From Scatosoma sp045650185 (GTDB taxonomy: Bacteria > Bacillota > Clostridia > Christensenellales > Borkfalkiaceae): a DNA stretch of 64,000 nt. Below, one piece after another: positions 16,719 through 24,347 of the stretch. Within the stretch, counting starts at the first letter, position 1. The number at the start of each line of letters is the position of its first letter. The DNA is taken from assembly GCA_045650185.1 (NCBI GenBank), contig JAZRQY010000012.1, positions 1 to 64,000 on the forward strand. Reading direction: 5' to 3'. The position numbers and the translations under genes are program-made. Under the pieces are notes generated by a model. The model worked only from the letters and a program-made list of their open reading frames with translations, did no database searches and was not told the DNA's origin.

Positions 16719-17072
16719 TTACACCAAACCGTATGCTTGCACGATGTTTACCGTCGCTTGAAAGATATTCTTCAAAAACACCTTCACTAAGCGGTTTGTC
16801 GCCTCGTCAATTCTGCCGCTTTCGTTGCTCTTGAGCATCTGCGCCGCGCCGTCGAAGTTCTTGTAAATCATCTGCGCATCCTCTTCAATGGCGGTGTACG
16901 CCTCTTCTTCGCCGTTTTGCTGAATGTCGTACATTTCCTTGATGACGACGTTCATTTTCGGCAACAGCTCCAGTTTCCCAGTCTGTACCGCCTCGGCGGA
17001 AAGATGATTAAGCTCCGCCAACAGCTCGATAAAGCGTTGCAATTTTACATTTCCAACAAGATCCGTCGCCAT
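16719..17072 (-). CDS. Small helical protein of unknown function (117 aa)
   Basis: No family recognised. The protein is helical and acidic, without signal peptide or membrane segment (segments such as LQRFIELLAELNHLSAEAVQ and EEAYTAIEEDAQMIYKNFDG). Its ATG overlaps the stop of the UDP-sugar pyrophosphorylase gene (TAATG), so it is translationally coupled and probably works with or regulates that enzyme. Coupling plus a clean frame supports it being real. Confidence 0.7.
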   Translation of the reverse strand: MATDLVGNVKLQRFIELLAELNHLSAEAVQTGKLELLPKMNVVIKEMYDIQQNGEEEAYTAIEEDAQMIYKNFDGAAQMLKSNESGRIDEATNRLVKVFLKNIFQATVNIVQAYGLV

Positions 17073-18301
17073 TACAGTTCCACTCCGTTCAATTTCAACA
17101 GCTCTCTTGCGCTCTCCACGCTGTCCACGCCCGTCTTATTCTTGATAGGCGCAAATTCCTTTTCACGAACGACCACGTACGGCAATACGCTACCCACCAA
17201 CTTGATGAGGTCCACCGCAAGCAATTCAAACTTCTTGCCGTTTTCCTTTTCAGGCTTTCTCGTGATACCGTCTTCGCAAAGGCACTCGATTTTCTTTTCT
17301 ACGATGTGCACGGGGATTTTCTGTTCTACGATTTCTTCCAGCTTGGAAAGACGGAAGAGGTAGTTCATAATAACGCCAAAGCGGTAAGCAAGGTTGCCGT
17401 TTTCGTCCTTTTCGTTTGCCATTTCGTCCGTCAATTCGTAATATTCGATGATGTCGGGCGTGTCGCCGTCTTGGCAGAGTACGCCCACCTTTTCGTAGGG
17501 ATTGGTCTTGGAAATCGACTTTGCGCCACAGTTCACGCCAGCCGCAATCGTCGCGCCCACAAAGACGGGGTCTGCGATTCTTTGCAAGACGTTATCTACT
17601 GCGTAGATATTCAGCCACTCTACTCCCTTTTCGTGCAGGTCTTCTACCAGCCCTGCGCGTTTCATCGTCGCAAACCAACCGCCGTTGCCGTTGGGGGACA
17701 TCGCAGGCATGCCCTTCGTTTCCAAAATGATTTTGCCGTCGTAATCCACCGCAGGCGCCATATCCTGTTTGAAGAATTTGACAAGCTCCGCAGGGTAGCC
17801 AAAGTTGTTGTGCTCTGCCCAAAAAGCCGTCGTCGCCTCGTGGTTTTTGTCGCTGGTCATGATGTAAAGAGGCACATAGACACCCACCTTTTCCACGACT
17901 TCTAAAAGGTTTTTCATCTGCTGTTCAAAGATATACAAAGGCTTGGTGATACCGATATCGTACGCACCCTTCGGCCCGTCTACGCCAAGACGAGTACCCA
18001 TACCGCCTGCCAGTAACACCGCCGCAACCTTTCCTGCCTTGATTGCCTCTGCGCCGATTGCCTCAAATTCCGCCTTTCTTTCCTCGATTTCCGGCAAGTC
18101 CATACCCTTGATAGGACGAATATCACGCCCTGCGCCCGTCAAATCGGTGGGGTTTTTCAATTCCTCTTCAAAGCTCCAATCCATCTCCGCAATCGTCTGC
18201 AATAAAGTCGCTTGTTCGTTTGCCGACAGCTCGTCGTAGTAGCGCAAAAGATGTTCCTGACCGTGCGCCGCAAGCAACGCCTTCGCCTGTTCGTAATTCA
18301 T
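17072..18301 (-). CDS. UDPGP/UAP1-type UTP--sugar-1-phosphate uridylyltransferase
   Basis: 409 aa. Forms UDP-sugars from UTP and a sugar 1-phosphate (glucose-1-P or N-acetylglucosamine-1-P). The nucleotide-binding loop VLLAGGMGTRLGVDGPKG (about 95-112), the motif MSPNGNGGWFATM (about 205-217) and NIYAVDNVLQRIADP identify the eukaryote-like UDPGP type 1 family and not GalU. Which sugar is used cannot be read directly; the LGVDGPKG loop resembles the UAP1 branch. GAGGT precedes the start, and its own promoter lies upstream (18333-18361). Confidence 0.88.
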   Translation of the reverse strand: MNYEQAKALLAAHGQEHLLRYYDELSANEQATLLQTIAEMDWSFEEELKNPTDLTGAGRDIRPIKGMDLPEIEERKAEFEAIGAEAIKAGKVAAVLLAGGMGTRLGVDGPKGAYDIGITKPLYIFEQQMKNLLEVVEKVGVYVPLYIMTSDKNHEATTAFWAEHNNFGYPAELVKFFKQDMAPAVDYDGKIILETKGMPAMSPNGNGGWFATMKRAGLVEDLHEKGVEWLNIYAVDNVLQRIADPVFVGATIAAGVNCGAKSISKTNPYEKVGVLCQDGDTPDIIEYYELTDEMANEKDENGNLAYRFGVIMNYLFRLSKLEEIVEQKIPVHIVEKKIECLCEDGITRKPEKENGKKFELLAVDLIKLVGSVLPYVVVREKEFAPIKNKTGVDSVESARELLKLNGVEL

Positions 18302-18332
18302 ATTCTATTACCTCGCTTTTGGGATTTGTTTT

Positions 18333-18361
18333 ATTGTAGCAAATTCGCAAAAAAATTGCAA
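18333..18361 (-). promoter_or_regulatory. Promoter of the UDPGP-family gene
   Basis: TTGCAA, 17 bp, TACAAT on the minus strand, with the transcript start about 25 nt ahead of the ATG. Confidence 0.65.
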
Positions 18362-18381
18362 TATCTTATTATATAATTTTC

Positions 18382-18933
18382 TTATGCTTTTTTTATAAAA
18401 AATAATACCTTCGTCAGCGGTAAGAATAGCCCCGATACCGATACGCAAGCGCAAATCGTCTGCCCCAACATAAAGGGGAGAGAGGCTTTAAAGTACAACT
18501 CTGCCGCCTTGGGGCTATAGCCGTAATACCACGGCGTCAATAGGTTATCCAAAAGGGTAAAGCACGCCGTGCACACCGCCGCCAAGAGAGCGGCAATCAG
18601 CAGTAGTTTCCAACCCGTCCACTTGCACCACCGAGGCAATAGTCCAAACGCCACGGAAAGTATGGAAAAGTGAATAAGGTATAAGATTAAAACGACGGGA
18701 TAAAACCCAAACAGCAACTGCCTAAGCAGCGCAAACGCCACCGCCGCAACCACGCCGCGCAACACTCCAAACACAAAGGCATAGCAGATGAACAGCAGGC
18801 TGACCACCTCGACGAACGGCACGGCAGATAACGCGTATTGCGACCCGATAACCATCGCAACGAATACCGCCGTTCTCGCCACCTCTTTTGCCGAGCGCAC
18901 CGCTCCGTTTTTCCAAGTTTCTTGATTACTCAC
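18382..18933 (-). CDS. ECF transporter S component, probably for cobalamin or a corrinoid
   Basis: 183 aa from a GTG start with AGG six bases upstream. Five to six hydrophobic segments, with the N-terminal motif AKEVARTAVFVAMVIGSQYAL typical of ECF S components (shown in part: ARTAVFVAMVIGSQ). It lies 18 nt after a DUF4430 lipoprotein gene and shares its cobalamin riboswitch, so cobalamin or a precursor is the likely substrate. The ATPase and EcfT subunits are not in the window. The substrate is inferred from context only. Confidence 0.8.
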   Translation of the reverse strand: MSNQETWKNGAVRSAKEVARTAVFVAMVIGSQYALSAVPFVEVVSLLFICYAFVFGVLRGVVAAVAFALLRQLLFGFYPVVLILYLIHFSILSVAFGLLPRWCKWTGWKLLLIAALLAAVCTACFTLLDNLLTPWYYGYSPKAAELYFKASLPFMLGQTICACVSVSGLFLPLTKVLFFIKKA

Positions 18934-18951
18934 TTCGTACCTGCCCCATGC

Positions 18952-19392
18952 TTATGCAGGAAGACTCTGATAATACTGCCAAAGGTACACGCCGCCTTCC
19001 ACGACGGGCAATGACTCTGCGCCGAAGTTAGAAAAACCAAGCGTTTGACCGTTCCATTCGACCCCCCAAGACATGTCGGAAAGCTCCGCATCCGAGATAT
19101 ACAGCGCCCAGTAGCAAGACCAGTCTGCAGCATTTTCCTTGCCGTTGATACTTTGTATCATCCCCTGACCATTGGTAGTAAAGGTAAGCTTTCCCTCTTC
19201 CTGCAACGCCTTCATCGCATCAATCAGCTTTGCATCGCCCTCTACCGATTCCACGAGAATTACAATTTCCGTTTCCGTTGTCTGTACGGTTGCCTTTACC
19301 TTGACGCCCTCCGTCGGCGTACAGCCTACGCAAAACGCCGCCGCAAACACCATACTCAAAAGCATGCCAACCGTCACAAAAAACTTCTTCAT
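18952..19392 (-). CDS. DUF4430 lipoprotein, likely extracellular cobalamin-binding protein
   Basis: 146 aa. A lipoprotein signal peptide with lipobox VGC (Cys about 24) is followed by a DUF4430 (transcobalamin C-terminal-like) domain: LIDAMKALQEEGKLTF, NAADWSCYWALYISD and a late GVYLWQYYQSLP segment. In the family this domain forms half of a corrinoid-binding pocket. With a cobalamin riboswitch upstream and an ECF S component downstream, it most likely captures B12 at the surface and passes it to the ECF importer. AAGGAG precedes the start. Confidence 0.85.
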   Translation of the reverse strand: MKKFFVTVGMLLSMVFAAAFCVGCTPTEGVKVKATVQTTETEIVILVESVEGDAKLIDAMKALQEEGKLTFTTNGQGMIQSINGKENAADWSCYWALYISDAELSDMSWGVEWNGQTLGFSNFGAESLPVVEGGVYLWQYYQSLPA

Positions 19393-19554
19393 ATCTTTTC
19401 TCCTTCGCCGCCTTTTGGCGACTTTTAAAATAATTCATTATTTTTTACGGAGAAAAAACGATAACGCAAAACCACCACGCCACCCAGCGCGGTACTCTTC
19501 GCCCCATTTTCGCATCCCCGCAAAAATCCAGCTTTTACACAACGCATTCGACAA

Positions 19555-19735
19555 AAAATCTTCGTCAATCTTCGGCAGGTCTTCCGGCTTACAACGATTT
19601 GGCGCAGTTCAATTCGCACCCGCCCTACCCCTTCTCACCCATCGGCAATGGAATACGGCAATCGTTCTTACGGCTGCGGGGGCAGCGGAGTAATACTCTC
19701 TTCCCTATTAAATAGTTGTCATTAACAACCATACC
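19555..19735 (-). ncRNA. Cobalamin riboswitch
   Basis: On the minus strand: AATAGGGAA near the 5' side, GCTGCCCCCGCAGCCGTAAG, GATGGGTGAGAAGG, and the B12 box AAGCCGGAAGACCTGCC (19590-19574), all in the expected order. A stem ACCGCGC/GCGTGGT followed by GGTTTT, and a hairpin GCC-AAAA-GGC next to the Shine-Dalgarno of the DUF4430 gene, are candidate expression-platform parts. B12 should repress the two downstream uptake genes. Edges are approximate. Confidence 0.92.
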
Positions 19736-19756
19736 GCGCGTTGCTATTCAGTTGTT

Positions 19757-20689
19757 TTATTTCGATAAGAGCTGTAAAAGCTCTGCTCTTGTCTTCGTCG
19801 ACAACCAACCGCAGGACACCGACCCCGGACCGACGTGCGCGCCGATGACCGTACCCATCTGCTCGATCTCAGGTTTGATACCGACCTGCTTTTCTATGAG
19901 TAGAGCAAGCTCGTTTGCGCCCGTAGGATTGTTCGTATGTATGACGATGATCCTCTCTTCTTGCGAAAGAGGAGCGAGCTTCATATGCTCCAGAACGCGA
20001 GCAAAGGATTTTTTCATTCCCTTATTCTTTTCCACAACCGTCAGCTTGCCCTCAGGGTCGAACGCAAGCATCGGCTTTACGCCCAGCACCGAGCCAATCA
20101 CCGCCTCAACCGTAGAAACTCTGCCGCCCTTTTTTAAATAGAAAAGGTCGCTGGGGATAATACAATGCTGTATGCGATGTTTCGCTTCTTCAATATAGGC
20201 AATCGTAGAGGCAAAGTCCATGCCACGATCTCGGCAGTCCGCGGCAAGCTTTACCAAAAAGCCCTGCCCACCGGTCGCCGTCAAGCAATCGACGGGATAG
20301 ATATTGAGGTTGGGGTATTCTGCGCGCACCTCTTGCGCCGCTTTACGCGCAAGCTCCACCGTATTCGCAAGCCCTGAGGAAATCGTAAAGTGCAGGGCAT
20401 CCCGCACGCCTGCCTCACCCATCGCGCGGAAATGCGCCAAATGCGATTCGTAATTCAGCTTTGCCGTGCGTGGCATCCAGCCCTCAGAAAGTTTACGATA
20501 GAACGCCGTCAATTCCTCATCGCTGTCGTAAGAATCCAAATACTCGGTCAATACCTCCCCTTTTTCCAGCGTAAACGTCAAAGGCGCAAGGAAAATCCCC
20601 CTCTCCTTCGCATAGCTTACGCGCAGATCGCTGGTAGAATCGGTAGACACCGAAAAATAAGTTGTTTTGGCTTGTAACATATCTTTCAT
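19757..20689 (-). CDS. DegV family fatty-acid-binding protein
   Basis: About 310 aa from the ATG at 20689. The frame is open further up but runs through the transketolase promoter region. Two-domain DegV fold: the N-terminal STDSTSDLRVSYAKERGI and the central TISSGLANT with the lipid-binding serine region, then YLKKGGRVSTVEAVIGSVLGVKP and GPGSVSCGW near the end. DegV/FakB proteins carry fatty acids for phosphorylation by a FakA kinase. No kinase gene is nearby, so the partner is unknown. No strong Shine-Dalgarno was found, so a start at 20680 is also possible. Divergent from tkt. Confidence 0.88.
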   Translation of the reverse strand: MKDMLQAKTTYFSVSTDSTSDLRVSYAKERGIFLAPLTFTLEKGEVLTEYLDSYDSDEELTAFYRKLSEGWMPRTAKLNYESHLAHFRAMGEAGVRDALHFTISSGLANTVELARKAAQEVRAEYPNLNIYPVDCLTATGGQGFLVKLAADCRDRGMDFASTIAYIEEAKHRIQHCIIPSDLFYLKKGGRVSTVEAVIGSVLGVKPMLAFDPEGKLTVVEKNKGMKKSFARVLEHMKLAPLSQEERIIVIHTNNPTGANELALLIEKQVGIKPEIEQMGTVIGAHVGPGSVSCGWLSTKTRAELLQLLSK

Positions 20690-20795
20690 AACGATATTAT
20701 AGCACGTTTTCCCCTTCTCCGTCAAGTGAATATCCCAATTAGCGGATATCTTGCCCTGCAAACAACTTTTTTGCAAATTTTCACCTTTCAAAGGC

Positions 20796-20824
20796 TTGAA
20801 AAAAAAGAAAAAATCGGTTATAAT
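20796..20824 (+). promoter_or_regulatory. Promoter of tkt
   Basis: TTGAAA, 17 bp, TATAAT. The transcript starts at about 20831, inside a 10-bp inverted repeat ATCGTAGCGC/GCGCTACGAT (20828-20837 and 20849-20858) that ends just before the Shine-Dalgarno GGAGAG. Confidence 0.8.
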
Positions 20825-20870
20825 GTTATCGTAGCGCAAAAAATACGCGCGCTACGATAGGAGAGATTGA

Positions 20871-22871
20871 ATGAACGTTAAACAAACCACTATCAACGCG
20901 ATCCGCGTACTGTCGGCTGAGGCTATCGAAAAAGCAAAATCCGGACACCCCGGTCTGCCCCTTGGTTGCGCCCCTATCGCTTACACACTTTTTCAGAACT
21001 TTTTGAAGTTTAATCCGCAGGACGCAAGTTGGGCGGACAGAGATCGTTTCGTTCTTTCTGCCGGCCACGGCTCCGCTATGTATTATTCCCTGTTGCACCT
21101 GTACGGTTTTGGGCTTAACAAAGAGGACTTGATGTCCTTCCGTCAGTTCGGCTCTAAGACCCCCGGTCACCCTGAGTTCGGGCACACCTACGGTATTGAA
21201 ACGACGACCGGCCCCTTGGGACAAGGGATTGCCAACGGTGTCGGTATGGCGATTGCTGAGGCAAACCTCGCCGCGCGCTTTAACCGCCCCGATTTCCCCA
21301 TCGTTGACCACTACACCTACGTGCTCTGTGGCGACGGCTGTTTGGAAGAGGGTATTTCCTACGAGGCTTGCTCCTTTGCAGGCACGCATAAGCTTGGAAA
21401 GCTGATTCTTATCTACGACGACAACGATATCACCATCGAAGGGGATACCGATATCACCTTTAAAGAACACGTTGGCGCGCGATTTGCGGCGCAGAACTGG
21501 CAGGTACTGCGCGTAGACCTTGCCACGAAGCCGGACGACGTCGATGCGCTGGCGGCGGCAATCGAAACGGCAAAAGCCAGAACGGATAAGCCCTCGATTA
21601 TCATCTGCAAAACGCACATCGGTCAATACTCTCCTCTGCAGGATAGCGAAAAATCGCACGGCGCCCCTCTTGGCAAGGAGAACTTGGAAAAGACGAAGGC
21701 AAGACTGGGTTGGGAATATCCCCCCTTCGAATGCCCTCAAGAGGTTTACGACCACTGCGCCGAGGCGGCAAACGCAGGCAAAGCCAAACAAGAGGCTTGG
21801 GAGGCAACCTTTGCCCGCTACGAGGCAACCTATCCCGAGCTTGCGGCAGAATACAAGAGAATGTTAAGCGGCGAAATGCCTGACTTCGATAGTATAGAAG
21901 GCTTGTACGATTTTGAAAAGCCGATGGCAACCCGTCAGACCTCCGCAAAGGTTTTGAACGCGATTGCTAAGGAAATCCCGATGCTCATCGGTGGCTCGGC
22001 AGACCTTACCCCTTCCAACCTTTCGGATATGAAGGATACTGATACGATTTCCTTCGGCGCTTTCACCCCCGACAACTTTGCAGGGAGAAACGTGCGCTTT
22101 GGGATTCGTGAACACGCAATGGCGGCGATGGCAAATGGTATGCAGCTGCACGGCGGTATGCAAGCCTATTGCGCAACCTTCTTCGTGTTTGCAGACTATT
22201 GCAAGCCCTCCATGCGCCTTGCGGCGTTGATGGGCTTACCCGTCACCTATATTATGACGCACGACAGTATCGGCGTCGGCGAAGACGGCCCTACTCATCA
22301 ACCGATTGAACAGCTGATTATGCTCCGTTCCATCCCCGGTATGAAGGTCTATCGTCCTGCAGACGGCAAAGAAACGGCGGCGGCTTGGGTGTCGGCAATG
22401 ACGGGCAAACAACCCACCGTGCTTGCGCTCACCCGTCAGGCGTTGCCTCAATACGAAACAAGCGGCAAAGCGGCGCTCAAGGGCGGCTACGTCTTAGAGG
22501 ACTGCGAAGGTACGCCCGACGTATTGCTGATTGCAAGCGGCTCGGAAGTCGATCTTTGCGTGAAGGCAAAAGCTATGCTTTTGGAAGAGGGCGTCAAGGC
22601 AAGAGTTGTTTCCATGCCCTGCATCGAGGAATTTGAAAAGCAAAGCGAAGAATACAAACAGAGTGTTCTGCCCAAGGAAATCAAGGCGCGCGTTTGCGTA
22701 GAGGCAGGCAGCCCGTACAGCTGGTATCGCTATGCAGGCGACAACGGCGAAGTGATTGCAATGGATACCTTCGGCGCATCCGCGCCCGCCGCAACGCTGT
22801 TCTCTCACTTCGGGTTTACGGCGGAGAACGTGGCACAAAAGGCAAAAGCAAGCCTTGCAAAAGCAAACTAA
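20871..22871 (+). CDS. tkt: Transketolase
   Basis: Thiamine-diphosphate enzyme of the non-oxidative pentose phosphate pathway. 666 aa, full length. N-terminal SGHPGLPLGCAPIAYTLF, the histidine motif in SAGHGSAMYYSLLHLYG, the ThDP motif GDGCLEEGISYEA with the metal site NDITIEGDTD, and the pyrimidine-domain motif FGIREHAMAAMANGM. The HDSIGVGEDGPTHQPIEQL stretch (shown in part: HDSIGVGEDGPTHQP) is characteristic. Start supported by GGAGAG. It is transcribed alone with its own promoter and terminator, divergently from degV. Confidence 0.98.
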   Translation: MNVKQTTINAIRVLSAEAIEKAKSGHPGLPLGCAPIAYTLFQNFLKFNPQDASWADRDRFVLSAGHGSAMYYSLLHLYGFGLNKEDLMSFRQFGSKTPGHPEFGHTYGIETTTGPLGQGIANGVGMAIAEANLAARFNRPDFPIVDHYTYVLCGDGCLEEGISYEACSFAGTHKLGKLILIYDDNDITIEGDTDITFKEHVGARFAAQNWQVLRVDLATKPDDVDALAAAIETAKARTDKPSIIICKTHIGQYSPLQDSEKSHGAPLGKENLEKTKARLGWEYPPFECPQEVYDHCAEAANAGKAKQEAWEATFARYEATYPELAAEYKRMLSGEMPDFDSIEGLYDFEKPMATRQTSAKVLNAIAKEIPMLIGGSADLTPSNLSDMKDTDTISFGAFTPDNFAGRNVRFGIREHAMAAMANGMQLHGGMQAYCATFFVFADYCKPSMRLAALMGLPVTYIMTHDSIGVGEDGPTHQPIEQLIMLRSIPGMKVYRPADGKETAAAWVSAMTGKQPTVLALTRQALPQYETSGKAALKGGYVLEDCEGTPDVLLIASGSEVDLCVKAKAMLLEEGVKARVVSMPCIEEFEKQSEEYKQSVLPKEIKARVCVEAGSPYSWYRYAGDNGEVIAMDTFGASAPAATLFSHFGFTAENVAQKAKASLAKAN

Positions 22872-22887
22872 CCTTAAAAAATAACAA

Positions 22888-22922
22888 ACGGCGAAAATCA
22901 CGAAGATTTTCGTCGTTTTTTC
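22888..22922 (+). terminator. Terminator of tkt
   Basis: ACGGCGAAAATC pairs with GATTTTCGTCGT, then TTTTTTC. Confidence 0.85.
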
Positions 22923-22955
22923 ACGCAATTTTCGTATAATTATCACAATCGTAGG

Positions 22956-23018
22956 CTATATTGATACCGTCAACCAACATAGCACAACCACCTTGTATGG
23001 GGCGGCTATCGTCCCCAT
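22956..23018 (-). CDS. Possible 20-aa hydrophobic peptide
   Basis: An ATG at 23018 with GGAGG five bases upstream opens a frame MGTIAAPYKVVVLCWLTVSI and stops at TAG 22958-22956. The start codon lies in a hairpin arm (TATGGGG/CCCCATA). It is isolated between the tkt terminator and the terminator of the PucR-type gene. A small toxin-like or leader peptide is possible, but short frames occur by chance. Confidence 0.35.
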   Translation of the reverse strand: MGTIAAPYKVVVLCWLTVSI

Positions 23019-23037
23019 AAGGACCTCCACAAAAAAA

Positions 23038-23070
23038 GGAAACCTAAGCCTTCGCAGGCTTAGGTTTCTT
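23038..23070. terminator. Bidirectional terminator after the PucR-type gene
   Basis: GAAACCTAAGCC/GGCTTAGGTTTC, a 12-bp stem; the minus strand continues with CCTTTTTTT. Confidence 0.85.
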
Positions 23071-23073
23071 TTC

Positions 23074-24066
23074 TTACTTTTTCAACAGTTGGTATAAGAC
23101 GGACAAGACTCTAAAGGACACCGCATCGGAGAAATGTCGAATGTTCAGCCCCGTTGCTTTTTCGATTTTATCCAAGCGATAGGAAAGGGTGTTTCGGTGC
23201 ATATATAAATTTCGAGAGGTTTCGCTGACGTTCAAGCTGGAGAGCAAAAACTCCTCTGCCGTCGCACAAAGCTCCTCATCCTCAAACACCTCGCGCGCCG
23301 CCTCGTCCATCAGCTCCGCGCAATATTCCTCTTGCTTGTGGGCGGACAGTTCCTCAATCATCTTGACGAGCACGAATTCCCGATAGGAATATACTTTGCC
23401 ACGCACGGAGAAGCTTTCCGCATAGCGAAGGGCATTCGCCGCCTGCGCGTAAGAGAGAGCAATATCCTTGACTTCCTTGATGGTAGAGCCTACCCCCACC
23501 TTTACGTCAACCCCAAGCTCTTCCTTTAAAAACTGCCCGATAAATTCCCCGAATTCGAAGGAGGAATGGTATTCCTCGCTCTCCTCCGTAGGGGTGTAGC
23601 GCACCATCGCTATCGTACTTTCGTCCATTTTTACGACGGCGTCCGAAGACATCTCTGAATATTGCGCAAGCACCTCCATCGCCTCGTCAATACGCCGAGG
23701 TATGCGAATGGCAAGCGCAAAACAAGAACCGTTTTTAATCGAGTACTTGGACAGAAAGCGGTATACGGAACGCATCGTCCCTTCGCCAAGAAGTACCGCG
23801 CGCCAGCGGTCGTGTTTGGAAAGGTCTGCCTGACGGTCAAGCTCGCCCTCGAAATAGCTGATAAGCAGTATCGCAATACTGCGGTTTTCATCCGTTGCTC
23901 CTTCCAGAGCGCCGACGTATTCTCCCCCGTTATAGGCGAAGCGGAAGAACACCTTGTCGTCCTCCACCCACCATTTTTCCTCACGCATATCCGACGCCGT
24001 TGCCTTTCGACAAGCCGCGTCTACGTAAAAACGGGATTTAATTTCTGCCGTAATCTTTTCCGTCAT
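23074..24066 (-). CDS. PucR/CdaR-type transcriptional regulator
   Basis: 330 aa. The C-terminal 60 residues form a PucR-type helix-turn-helix (HTH_30): SLNVSETSRNLYMHRNTLSYRLDKIEK, shown in part as RNLYMHRNTLSYRLDKIEK, ending HFSDAVSFRVLSVLYQLLKK. A central region with ELGVDVKVGVGSTIKEVKDI and AANALRYAESF is the GGDEF-like domain of CdaR-type regulators. The N-terminal sensor is not recognised. Such proteins control purine, sugar-diacid or amino-acid genes. The target here is unknown, and the nearby unknown membrane-protein gene is divergent and could be one. Confidence 0.82.
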   Translation of the reverse strand: MTEKITAEIKSRFYVDAACRKATASDMREEKWWVEDDKVFFRFAYNGGEYVGALEGATDENRSIAILLISYFEGELDRQADLSKHDRWRAVLLGEGTMRSVYRFLSKYSIKNGSCFALAIRIPRRIDEAMEVLAQYSEMSSDAVVKMDESTIAMVRYTPTEESEEYHSSFEFGEFIGQFLKEELGVDVKVGVGSTIKEVKDIALSYAQAANALRYAESFSVRGKVYSYREFVLVKMIEELSAHKQEEYCAELMDEAAREVFEDEELCATAEEFLLSSLNVSETSRNLYMHRNTLSYRLDKIEKATGLNIRHFSDAVSFRVLSVLYQLLKK

Positions 24067-24201
24067 CTTCCGTCTGCCTTTTGTTAATGCTTTTCTATAT
24101 TATAGCGTATTTTTATCCTTTTTTCAAGAGTTTTTGATAAAAAGTATAGATTTTGCCCCTCTTTTTTGTGCGTTTTTTATAGAAAAGTTATCTCACCGCT
24201 A

Positions 24202-24230
24202 TTGACAGAAAAGAAGAATCGTGCTATAAT
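24202..24230 (+). promoter_or_regulatory. Promoter of the 505-aa membrane protein gene
   Basis: TTGACA, 17 bp, TATAAT: consensus. The leader of about 110 nt (24237-24347) contains complementary ends (TATCGTGTGTACGCG with CGCGCATACAATACGATA) that could form a long stem. Confidence 0.8.
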
Positions 24231-24347
24231 ATTATAACTAATGATTATCGTGTGTACGCGTAGCCGTGCGAACTGGGCTGTTTTAGTCTTTTAAAAAGGC
24301 CGCCGCGCATACAATACGATATAAAAATTACCCAAAGGAGTGTACTT

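Noticed and set aside
20826..21791. 321-codon minus-strand open frame over tkt
   Set aside because: Antisense shadow of transketolase; no start signal.
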